Shown: one piece after another, positions 1 through 7,120 of the stretch | Layout: each line of letters opens with the position of its first letter | Numbering within the stretch: the first letter of the stretch is position 1 | DNA from: Byssovorax sp. | GTDB taxonomy: Bacteria > Myxococcota_A > Polyangia > Polyangiales > Polyangiaceae | Length of the DNA stretch: 50,299 nt | Direction: 5' to 3' | NCBI GenBank assembly: GCA_025362495.1 | Contig: JANYGI010000106.1 | Coordinates: 1 to 50,299, forward strand | Translations under genes and position numbers: made by a program | Notes under the pieces: model-generated | Database searches by the model: none | What the model was told of the DNA's origin: nothing | The model's input: only the letters and a program-made list of their open reading frames with translations

Positions 1-41
1 TGCTAGGGCGACCTAGTGGGAGAGTAGGACGCCGCCGGGAT
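1..41 (+). rRNA. rrf: 5S rRNA, 3' end (partial)
   Basis: The first bases match the conserved 3' arm of bacterial 5S rRNA: GAGAGTAGGA followed by a GCCGCC-type closing strand. The body of the gene lies upstream of the window. A strong hairpin plus U-tract terminator follows within about 50 bases on the same strand, as expected at the end of an rRNA operon. The exact 3' end is approximate because the pairing 5' strand is not visible. Confidence 0.75.
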
Positions 42-90
42 TTTCTCATGGAAGAACCCCGCCTGCTTGCAGGCTGGATCCCGCGCACGA

Positions 91-120
91 AGCCCAGACG
101 TTAATTCGTCTGGGCTTTTT
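91..120 (+). terminator. Rho-independent terminator of the rRNA operon
   Basis: A perfect 10-bp stem (91-100 with 107-116) with a 6-nt loop is followed at once by a T-run (116-120). It is the only textbook hairpin plus U-tract I found in the window. A smaller GC hairpin (61-74) sits just before it. Together they insulate the downstream glycosyltransferase gene from rRNA transcription. Confidence 0.9.
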
Positions 121-337
121 GCGTTTTGTCCCGTGCGACGAGCCTGCGCTGGCCGCGAGATCTCACTTCCGGCGGGCCGCGAACGCGGGGCGGGCGTCCA
201 CCGCGCGGGCTGGCGAGACGGTGGAACTGCCACCGGCTTGGGTCGGAGTCAAAACTGAGTTTGCTCAGTCATTTTTCTTCGCGGTAGCAGGGGTCGCGCT
301 TTCAACGACGCCCTGGAGGTCGTCGCTCCGCGTGGAA

Positions 338-2836
338 ATGGCGCCGCCAGACGATGGCCGGCGCCGGTCCTGGGCAGGCGAAACGCTCGAGAGCCGGGCT
401 GGAATCCTGCGCAGATACTTGGTTTATTTTGCGTCGGGCTGGACGTTGATACCCTGGGACCAGGTGATATCCAGGCGCTTCAAGATTGCGGTGGCCTTCG
501 GGGCCGTGGCGGGCGTTGCGGCCGTCGGGTCCTTCGGTCCCATCGTGCGGTACGAGGCAGATCGCGCGGCAGCTCGCTACGGGGCCGATCTCTCGATCGA
601 TCGCGTCGTTCCGTCGTGGCACGGCGCGCGGCTGCGCGGTGTCAAGGTCACCCTCGCCGAGGTGCCCAGCGTCGAGGTCACCCTCGACGAGGTCGAGGTT
701 TCGTACGGCTCCAGCGGGCGAACCGTCGAGCTTCGCGGGGGTGCCGTTTCGGCCGTCGGGGCGCGCGAGGTCATCCTCCACCAGGTCGATCGCTGGAAGG
801 CCCGTTACGCGTCCAATAGCGCGGCTGGCGACGCTACCGGGAAGAGCGGGGGGGGAGGGCGAACTGCCTTCGCCGGCCTGCGTTTCAGCTGGAAGGACGA
901 CGCGGCGACGCCGACCGAGGCGGTGTCGGCGTCGGATGTACAGGTCTCGCGCGAGGACGAGGCGCTGAGCATCTCGGCGGACGCAGTGTCGGCTGCGTTC
1001 GGTCGCGCGAGCGTCGAAATCGAGAACGGCAAGGCCAGGCTGGTTCGTCACGCCGGCGCTGGCTATCGCGTCGCAGAGCTCGGCGCCGACAAGGTCGAGG
1101 CGCAGCTCACCGTGCCTGCGAAGACGATCGAGGGCGCGCCCGTCATCACCCGCGCCGCGCTGGGGAACGCGCCGCCGCCGCCGAAGCTGGCGGTGCTCGA
1201 CGGCGAGGCGTCGGCGAGCAGCACCGGCTCGATTCGCAGAGGGCTGATCACGGCGGCGCATGCGCTCGACGCGCTGCTCGAGCCGGACGCCAAGGTGCGA
1301 CTCGCCGGCCTTCATGCGCGCGTTCGCCACGGCGACGACTCCGTGACGCTCGGGCCGGGGCAGCTCGGGATCACCCGATCCGCGGGGCATTTGGTGGTCG
1401 ATCTGGCGCCCGAGCTCCACGCGCCCGTGCCGGCCAAGGCAGGAGACGCGGCCGCCGCGCCCGACGAGGCGCTGACGTTCAAGCTCAGCCTGCCGCTCGG
1501 CGACGCGCCGGAGCCCATCGTCGCCGACGTGCAAGGCGGCCCGATCTCGCTGTCGGCGCTCGGCGTGAAAGAGGGCGACTTCGGCCTGCTCGACGTCGCG
1601 CGGGCGTCGCTCTCCACGCGATCGCACGTGGTGCTCACCGCGGAAGGCGACAGCCTGCGCGTCGATGGTGAGGGCAAGGTGCACAACCTGTCGATCCGGA
1701 GCGCCGCGCTCTCCGACGAGCCCGTCGCGGGCCTCGAGCTCGCATTTCGCGTGAAGGGCGACGGTCGCCTCGACGGGACCCACCTCCACGTCGATCAGGG
1801 CGAGGTCGATCTCGGGGCGCTGCGCGTGCTGGCTGAAGGAGATTTCGACCGACAGAAAGAGTCGTTCCGGGTTCGCGGGGGCTTCGAGGTGCCGCTCACC
1901 GCCTGCCAGTCGATGCTCGACTCGGTGCCGAAAGGCCTCGTTCCGAAGCTCCAGGGGATGCGCATGGCCGGCTCCTTCGCCCTCAAAGGCAAGGCCGCCT
2001 TCGACACCAGCCACCTCGATCACGGCTTCGGCCTCGACTGGGACACGTCGAACAGCTGCCGCGTGACCGAGGCGCCGCCCGAGATCAACGTTCGCCGCTT
2101 CCAGAAGGCGTTCACGCGCACCGCGTTCGATCCGCAAGGGCGACCCGAGCCGGTCGAGACCGGGCCCGGTACCGCGCCGTGGGTCTCGTTCGGCGCCATC
2201 TCGAAGTTCATGGAGGTCGCGGTGTTGACCACCGAAGACGGCGGGTTTCACCGGCACCACGGCTTCGATCAGGAGGCGATCCGCAACTCGATCCGCGAGA
2301 ACCTCCGCAAGAAGAAATTCGTGCGCGGAGCGAGCACCATCAGCATGCAGCTCGCGAAGAACCTCTACCTCGATCGCGGAAAGAACCTGTCGCGCAAGCT
2401 GCAGGAGGCGATCCTGACGATGTACCTCGAGCAGGAGCTGACCAAGGAGCAGATGCTCGAGCTCTACTTCAACGTGGTGGAGTTCGGCCCGATGATCTAC
2501 GGGATCGGCCCCGCGGCGCGGTACTACTTCGAGGCCTCGGCGAGCGAGCTCTCGCTCGGCCAGGCGCTCTACATCTCGTCGATCATGCCGAACCCGAAGG
2601 TGCAGCACTTCGGCGCCGGCAACGCCGTGAGCGCGTCGTGGATGAGCTACCTGCGCAAGCTGATGAAGCTCGCCCACGATCGCAGCCGGATCACCGACGA
2701 AGAGCTCGACGAGGGGCTGCGCGAGACGGTGGTGCGGGGCTCGCCGTCGCCGCACCGGTCGGCGCACGCGGTCCGCGTCGAGGGCGACGACGAAAACGTC
2801 GAGCCGCCCGAGGGCGGTGAGTGGCTCAGCCCGTGA
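338..2836 (+). CDS. AsmA-like / GT51 peptidoglycan glycosyltransferase
   Basis: The last ~220 residues carry the GT51 (monofunctional transglycosylase) motifs in order: TEDGGFHRHHGFD with the presumed catalytic Glu633, RGASTISMQLAKNLYL, RKLQEAILTMYLEQ, then ELYFNVVEFG and YGIGPAARYYF. The family polymerises lipid II into glycan strands at the outer face of the inner membrane. No transpeptidase domain follows. The N-terminal part has one membrane segment (near residues 43-60) and about 500 residues of beta-rich repeats that resemble AsmA/DUF3971-type proteins. The ATG at 338 (832 aa) is chosen because upstream starts overlap the rRNA terminator zone; a GTG at 464, just before the membrane segment, is a good alternative. 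The family assignment of the C-terminus is firm; that of the N-terminus is inferred. Confidence 0.85.
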   Translation: MAPPDDGRRRSWAGETLESRAGILRRYLVYFASGWTLIPWDQVISRRFKIAVAFGAVAGVAAVGSFGPIVRYEADRAAARYGADLSIDRVVPSWHGARLRGVKVTLAEVPSVEVTLDEVEVSYGSSGRTVELRGGAVSAVGAREVILHQVDRWKARYASNSAAGDATGKSGGGGRTAFAGLRFSWKDDAATPTEAVSASDVQVSREDEALSISADAVSAAFGRASVEIENGKARLVRHAGAGYRVAELGADKVEAQLTVPAKTIEGAPVITRAALGNAPPPPKLAVLDGEASASSTGSIRRGLITAAHALDALLEPDAKVRLAGLHARVRHGDDSVTLGPGQLGITRSAGHLVVDLAPELHAPVPAKAGDAAAAPDEALTFKLSLPLGDAPEPIVADVQGGPISLSALGVKEGDFGLLDVARASLSTRSHVVLTAEGDSLRVDGEGKVHNLSIRSAALSDEPVAGLELAFRVKGDGRLDGTHLHVDQGEVDLGALRVLAEGDFDRQKESFRVRGGFEVPLTACQSMLDSVPKGLVPKLQGMRMAGSFALKGKAAFDTSHLDHGFGLDWDTSNSCRVTEAPPEINVRRFQKAFTRTAFDPQGRPEPVETGPGTAPWVSFGAISKFMEVAVLTTEDGGFHRHHGFDQEAIRNSIRENLRKKKFVRGASTISMQLAKNLYLDRGKNLSRKLQEAILTMYLEQELTKEQMLELYFNVVEFGPMIYGIGPAARYYFEASASELSLGQALYISSIMPNPKVQHFGAGNAVSASWMSYLRKLMKLAHDRSRITDEELDEGLRETVVRGSPSPHRSAHAVRVEGDDENVEPPEGGEWLSP

Positions 2837-2863
2837 TGGGCCGAGCGAAGGGGAGGATCATTC

Positions 2864-4162
2864 ATGAGCGCCGAGGCAACGCGAACACTTGATTTCGAGG
2901 TGATCATCGTCGGAGGCCGGCCCGCGGGGGCGTCGCTCGCGGCGCGGCTCGGGGCCCGCGGCGTGCGCGTGCTGGTGATCGACAAGGCCGACCTTCGCTC
3001 GCAGCCCGCGGTCCCGTCGTGCCCCGTCATCTACCCGGCCGCGATGCGTCTCCTCGACGAGATCGGGCTCGACGAGGCGGCGTACGCGGCGGTGTCGGAG
3101 CGCTGTGCGGTGCTCGAGATCAACTTCCACCCCCATTTCAAGGCGACGATCGAGGTCCCCTCGATGTTCGGGCGCGACTACGTTTACGGGCTCGATCGCG
3201 CGCTGTTCGATCACGTGCTGTGGACCCACCTCGAGCGCTTCCCGAGCGTGACCACGCGGCGGGGCTTCGCTTTCGTCGATCTGGTGCGTGACGCGGGTGG
3301 CGAGGTGATCGGGATCGAAGGCCAGGAGGGCGACGGCCCGAAGGAGACGATCCGCGCCCGCTGCGTCGTCGGCGCCGACGGTCGCTTCAGCCTCGTGGCC
3401 CGGCGCGCCGGGGCGAAGGTGATCGCCGACCACCCCGAGCACGCGAGCACCGTGTACTTCTCCGACTGGGTGGGCGTGGACGCCTCGACGGCGACCGGTC
3501 GCCCGACGCAGATCTACGCCACGGGGCGCGGCACGAACGTGATGTTCTTCCCCCTGCGCGACGGGCGGATCTGCGTGGCCACCCACATGCGCGCGGATCG
3601 CGTCGACGTCGGCGGCGATGCCGAAGCCTTCTACGACGGCGTGCTCCAGCGCTACCCGTGGGTCCAGGAGAGGCTCGGCGGCGGCCACCGCGTCGGGCCG
3701 TTCCTGGGCATGAAGCGCATCGCCAACCGCTACATGGAGGCCGGTGGACCAGGCTGGATCCTGATCGGCGACGCCCTTCATCACAAGGATCCCGTCGATG
3801 GTCAGGGCATCTACGATGCGCTGATCGAGGCGAAGATCCTCGACGAAGAGGTCGCCCCGTTCGTGGCGGGCGAGCGATCGTTCGCGCCCACGCTCGACGC
3901 CTACCGACGCCGCGTCGACGCCGCGACGCGCCCGATGTTCAAGGCGACGCTCGATCGCCTCAAGCGCGAGCTCTACGAAGAGCCGCCGACCCTGGTGATC
4001 AAGACGCTGATCCGCTGGATGCTCACCGATCCCGAGTACCAGTCGCGCTTCGTTCGCTTCCTCGGCCGGGATCTCGCCCCCGAGACATGGTTGACGCCCG
4101 CGCTGATGCGCGCCTGCGCAGCCCGCGGGGTGGTCCGTGACGTGCGGCGCCTCTGGGCCTGA
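2864..4162 (+). CDS. FAD-dependent monooxygenase/oxidoreductase
   Basis: This 432-aa protein belongs to the PHBH/geranylgeranyl-reductase-like flavoprotein class. It starts with a dinucleotide-binding fold whose glycine motif is VGGRPAGASLA, has the mid-protein VGADGRFS motif, and has the second FAD motif GDALHHKDPVDGQG near residue 305. A strong Shine-Dalgarno (GGGAGG at 2851-2856) fixes the ATG. It lies 27 bp behind the glycosyltransferase and may be co-transcribed. Such enzymes hydroxylate aromatics or modify lipids and secondary metabolites; the substrate cannot be told from this context. It converges on tadA with a 22-bp gap. Confidence 0.85.
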   Translation: MSAEATRTLDFEVIIVGGRPAGASLAARLGARGVRVLVIDKADLRSQPAVPSCPVIYPAAMRLLDEIGLDEAAYAAVSERCAVLEINFHPHFKATIEVPSMFGRDYVYGLDRALFDHVLWTHLERFPSVTTRRGFAFVDLVRDAGGEVIGIEGQEGDGPKETIRARCVVGADGRFSLVARRAGAKVIADHPEHASTVYFSDWVGVDASTATGRPTQIYATGRGTNVMFFPLRDGRICVATHMRADRVDVGGDAEAFYDGVLQRYPWVQERLGGGHRVGPFLGMKRIANRYMEAGGPGWILIGDALHHKDPVDGQGIYDALIEAKILDEEVAPFVAGERSFAPTLDAYRRRVDAATRPMFKATLDRLKRELYEEPPTLVIKTLIRWMLTDPEYQSRFVRFLGRDLAPETWLTPALMRACAARGVVRDVRRLWA

Positions 4163-4184
4163 CCCCGTTGGACACCCGGGCCGG

Positions 4185-4730
4185 TCACGCGGCGGAAGGG
4201 GCCCCGCCGGCGCCGGGCGGGGCTGCCTTACGCCTGGCCCGGAGCACCGCGAAGAACGATCGCAGCACCCCCGAGCAGGCGTCCCCGAGTACGCCGCGCT
4301 CGACCGTGAAGCGGTGATTCAGGCGAACATCCTGGCCAATCGTGAACAGGGTGTCGACGGCGCCGGCCTTGGGATCGGCGCAGCCGTAGACGACGCGCGC
4401 GATCCGGGCGTTCACCAGGGCGCCGGCGCACATGGGGCAGGGCTCGAGTGTCACGTAGAGCGTGGCGCCTTCGAGCCGCCAGTGGCCAAGCGCTGCCGCG
4501 GCGCGACGAAGCGCGTAAATCTCGGCGTGACCCGTGGGATCGTGATCCGCCTCGCGGCCGTTGCGCCCGACCGCGAGCAGATTGCCCGCCGCGTCGACCA
4601 CGACCGCACCCACGGGCACATCGCCGACGGCCGCCGCAGCGTCGGCCTCGACGAGGGCGGCGCGCATCCAGCGCTCGTCCACCGTCTCCAGCGCGTCCGG
4701 GATGACGGTCGTCGATTCCATCTCACTCAT
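4185..4730 (-). CDS. tadA: tRNA adenosine(34) deaminase TadA
   Basis: TadA deaminates adenosine 34 of tRNA-Arg(ACG) to inosine, which lets that tRNA read CGU, CGC and CGA. The cytidine-deaminase-like zinc site is complete: His68-Ala-Glu70 (HAE, Glu as proton shuttle) and PCPMC with Cys98 and Cys101. The protein has 181 aa from the ATG at 4730; a second ATG at 4721 is possible. The frame stays open further upstream, but there it translates a non-coding 28-bp tandem repeat, so the longer start is rejected. Its substrate tRNA lies about 200 bp upstream in the same orientation, so one transcript could carry both. Confidence 0.93.
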   Translation of the reverse strand: MSEMESTTVIPDALETVDERWMRAALVEADAAAAVGDVPVGAVVVDAAGNLLAVGRNGREADHDPTGHAEIYALRRAAAALGHWRLEGATLYVTLEPCPMCAGALVNARIARVVYGCADPKAGAVDTLFTIGQDVRLNHRFTVERGVLGDACSGVLRSFFAVLRARRKAAPPGAGGAPSAA

Positions 4731-4798
4731 TTGCCACCCGACGTCGCCAGAGTTGGCTCGGGCGACAAACACGCGCGCAGCGCGTGGGGGTTTGGGGT

Positions 4799-4926
4799 CG
4801 CTTGCGGCCCCATCGCAACTGCGGGCCGCTTGCGGCCCCGTCGCAACTGCGGGCCGCTTGCGGCCCCATCGCAACTGCGGGCCGCTTGCGGCCCCATCGC
4901 AATTGCGGGCCGCTTGCCGTCCCATC
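4799..4926. repeat. 28-bp tandem repeat with internal palindrome
   Basis: Four full head-to-tail 28-bp units start at 4799, 4827, 4855 and 4883, followed by a degenerate partial unit from 4911. They differ by single bases. At each junction the sequence GGCCGC-TT-GCGGCC gives a near-perfect hairpin, so the array can form several adjacent stem-loops. Because 28 is not a multiple of three, the array changes frame each copy and is not coding. It sits between tRNA-Arg(ACG) and tadA. There are no variable spacers, so it is not CRISPR. Confidence 0.9.
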
Positions 4927-4935
4927 GTGAAGTAG

Positions 4936-5009
4936 CGCGACCAGGAAGATTCGAACTTCCGACCCCCGGCTTCGTAGGCCGATGCTCTATCCAGCTGAGC
5001 TATGGTCGC
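4936..5009 (-). tRNA. tRNA-Arg(ACG)
   Basis: The minus strand folds into a full cloverleaf. The acceptor stem is GCGACCA/TGGTCGC with discriminator G. The D arm is GCTC-AGCTGGATA-GAGC. The anticodon arm has the 7-nt loop CTACGAA, and the T arm is GGAAG-TTCGAAT-CTTCC. The anticodon is ACG (4973-4975 on the plus strand), the only bacterial tRNA class normally carrying A34 for deamination by TadA. CCA is not encoded. A TTGACA-type promoter lies about 55-80 bp upstream. Confidence 0.96.
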
Positions 5010-5062
5010 GTGCTGCGCCGCCCCGCCTCCGTGCGGAGCCGATGCGTTGAAGCGAGGTCCGC

Positions 5063-5091
5063 CGTTTAAGCGACCGCGGCGGATATGTCAA
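5063..5091 (-). promoter_or_regulatory. Sigma-70-type promoter for tRNA-Arg
   Basis: On the minus strand a perfect -35 TTGACA (5091-5086) is followed, after a 17-nt spacer, by TAAACG (5068-5063), a weak -10. With a 16-nt spacer the -10 would be TTAAAC. An A/T-rich stretch about 20-40 nt upstream of the -35 could act as an UP element. Distance to the tRNA 5' end is about 54 nt. The -35 and position are good; the -10 is poor. Confidence 0.5.
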
Positions 5092-5654
5092 GCGAGACCG
5101 CGCGCTCAGAAAATTTTTTCCAATTTCCCGCGCATTTGCGTGCCGGGCGCGGTCCAGGAAGCGACGATCGGGCGTCGTCGGGAGCACAAAAGCACGGCGC
5201 GCGGGGATCGAGTCGATCTCCGCGCGCTGAATCGTGCGTCAGGGGAAGCTGAAGCAGGCAGAAAAAGCGAAACGAGAAGCAAACCAAAGAAGCCGAAGCG
5301 AAGTCTTAAGCCAAGCGACGAAGCCGCTCGAAGTCAGGAAGCTAAAGTCAGGGAAAGAACCGGCGTTCCACCGGAGGAGCATTCGGACCGAAGCGAAGGA
5401 CCCACCAGGGAGGAGGATGACCGCGGCACTGTAGCCCACAGCGTTTTATCGCGGTCGCCAACACGTGAAGCAGGGGTCGTGCCACCGTCGAGGCTGCCCT
5501 GGATGGCTCGTTCGACCTTCGATCGCCGTAGGGGAATAGGTGCCGCAATTGGCGGTTTTCCCGCAGCACCGCGGCGGCGGAGTCAGCGCGCGCCAGGCAG
5601 CCCTGTCGTGGTCGGCACAGAAGGTTGCAAAGTTTGCGTGATCGTTGACACCGG
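5092..5654. other. Intergenic stretch with an A-rich island; no gene assigned
   Basis: About 560 bp carry no convincing gene. The part from about 5225 to 5420 is clearly richer in A and lower in GC than anything nearby. It contains a 66-codon open frame from a GTG at 5234 that would give a very basic Lys/Arg/Glu-rich peptide; I do not recognise it and it lacks a clear ribosome site. Several other frames cross the area, as is usual at high GC. It could be decayed foreign DNA, an unrecognised RNA gene or a long upstream region. Confidence 0.4.
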
Positions 5655-6224
5655 TCAGCGTCCAGTGCCGAACAAGTGATCGTGCGGGGCGTCGGCATGA
5701 CAGCGCGCGCAGAGCGAAAGGCGGCCCCGTTGCTCGATGTGGCCCGCCCCGTCGAGGACCAGATACTCCCAGTCGCCGCCGCCGGGATCGTAGCCGGGGA
5801 TCCGCTTCACCATCGCGAAGTAGGCGGCCACGTCCGGCGCGCCGCGGGGCGATAGTCGCTCCAGCAGCGTGGCGCCCGTCGGGATTGGCCGGAGGGGACC
5901 GAGGGCCGGGTAGGCGGCGGCGCCGTCGTCGGCCAGGATTTCTCCGTCGAGCTGCCCGGTCAGGTGCTCCGACGGCGTGCGCGGCGATGCCGGGTGCACC
6001 CGACCGAGCTGCGACGCGAGATCCCAGGGCGGCGGAGGCGGCTCCGTCGCGGCGGCGCTGTCGGGCGGCGGCGGCGGTCGGAGAGGCTCGCCGCCGCGAG
6101 GGGCGTGGTCGGCCGCGTTGCCGAGGGCGAGGGACGACGGCTCGGGGCTGCAGGCCGCCAGCGTCGCCGTCAGGAGAGCGGCTCGTGCTCCGATTTGCGT
6201 GGCTCGCCGTGTCCGGGACTGCAC
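5655..6224 (-). CDS. Cytochrome P460-like haem lipoprotein
   Basis: The 189-aa protein has a signal peptide ending in the lipobox LAAC, so it is predicted to be lipid-anchored outside the inner membrane. A Pro-rich linker follows. The C-terminal half reads like a cytochrome P460-type domain: MVKRIPGYDPGGGDWEYLV, then a late c-type haem motif CARCH (Cys172, Cys175, His176) followed by DHLFG. P460 cytochromes oxidise hydroxylamine or bind NO using a cross-linked haem; whether this one does is not shown. It is divergent from the PDZ-thioredoxin gene with only 25 bp between the starts. Confidence 0.65.
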   Translation of the reverse strand: MQSRTRRATQIGARAALLTATLAACSPEPSSLALGNAADHAPRGGEPLRPPPPPDSAAATEPPPPPWDLASQLGRVHPASPRTPSEHLTGQLDGEILADDGAAAYPALGPLRPIPTGATLLERLSPRGAPDVAAYFAMVKRIPGYDPGGGDWEYLVLDGAGHIEQRGRLSLCARCHADAPHDHLFGTGR

Positions 6225-6249
6225 CAGCCGCGGATGCTACACTGAAACG

Positions 6250-7119
6250 ATGGTGCTTGCCCCGGACGACGCCCGCCGCGCTGCCCCCCCGATCTCGTCG
6301 TGGCGAAGGCGCGCGGCCGAGGCGCTGTTCGCGACGGCGCTGGTGGGGCTCGTGCTGGTCGCGCCCGGGCACGCCGCAGCGCAGTCGGGATCGCGGCGCG
6401 CCTGGCTCGGCGTCGAGCTCGACCAAGGGCCGGCCGGGTCAGTGCTCGCGAAGCACGTCGTCCACGGCTCGCCGGCCGCGAAGGCGGGCGTCGCAGATGG
6501 GGATGTGATCGTCTCGGCGGACGGCGTCGCGGTCGCGGATCCGAAGCAGCTCATCGCCCGCGTCGCGCTCGCGGGGCCGAACAACGCGCTCGCGCTCCAC
6601 ATCCGTCATGGCGCCGTCGAGCGCGACGTCTCGGCGATGCTCGCGGCGTTCCCCGGGCCCGACGAGATCCTTCGCCTCGACAAGCTCGGGAGCTTCGCGC
6701 CGGCGTGGAAGTCGCCCGTCGCCGTGAGCGGCGCCCTCCCCGCGAGCCTCGGCGCGCTGCGGGGCAAGGTCGTGCTGCTCGATTTCTGGGCGTCGTGGTG
6801 CGGGCCGTGCCGGATGATCGCGCCCAAGCTTTCGCAGTGGCAAGACGCCTACGGGGCGCAGGGGTTGACGGTCATCGGCATCACGACCGACGAGGTCGCC
6901 GTGGCCGCGCAGAGCTCGCAGGCGATGGGGATGCGCTACGCCGTCGGGTCCGACGCCAAGGGCGACACGTCAGCGGTCTACGGCGTCAGCGCGCTGCCGA
7001 CGATGTTCCTGATCGACAAGAAGGGCGTGATCCGCGACGTGGCGGTCGGCTACGATCCGGCGCACCACGCGAGCATGGAAAAGCTGATGCAGTCGCTCCT
7101 CGCCGAGCCGGCGCCGTGA
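6250..7119 (+). CDS. Exported PDZ-thioredoxin fusion
   Basis: The 289-aa protein begins with a signal or anchor segment (about residues 25-45, ending HAAAQS). A PDZ domain follows (AWLGVELDQG, GSPAAKAGVADGDVIVSADG) and then a TlpA/ResA-like thioredoxin domain with WCGPC (Cys184, Cys187) and the cis-Pro motif SALPTMFLID. Such proteins reduce disulfides or apocytochromes in the periplasm, with PDZ probably giving partner binding. The ATG at 6250 is chosen because it gives the signal peptide. It is divergent from a haem lipoprotein, which fits a role in cytochrome c maturation or redox upkeep, although that is inference. The next gene starts 1 bp after its stop. Confidence 0.85.
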   Translation: MVLAPDDARRAAPPISSWRRRAAEALFATALVGLVLVAPGHAAAQSGSRRAWLGVELDQGPAGSVLAKHVVHGSPAAKAGVADGDVIVSADGVAVADPKQLIARVALAGPNNALALHIRHGAVERDVSAMLAAFPGPDEILRLDKLGSFAPAWKSPVAVSGALPASLGALRGKVVLLDFWASWCGPCRMIAPKLSQWQDAYGAQGLTVIGITTDEVAVAAQSSQAMGMRYAVGSDAKGDTSAVYGVSALPTMFLIDKKGVIRDVAVGYDPAHHASMEKLMQSLLAEPAP

Positions 7120-7120
7120 A

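Noticed and set aside
302-2767. Long antisense open frame opposite the glycosyltransferase gene
   Set aside because: High GC at codon third positions opens long antisense frames. The product is Arg/His-rich with no domain, while the sense frame has clear motifs.
4731-4925. N-terminal extension of tadA
   Set aside because: It translates the 28-bp repeat in shifting registers; TadA homologues start close to the ATG at 4730.
4799-4926. CRISPR array
   Set aside because: Units are directly adjacent with no variable spacers, and no cas genes are near.
5234-5434. Small basic protein in the A-rich island
   Set aside because: GTG start without clear ribosome site and no recognisable motif; kept only as part of the intergenic note.
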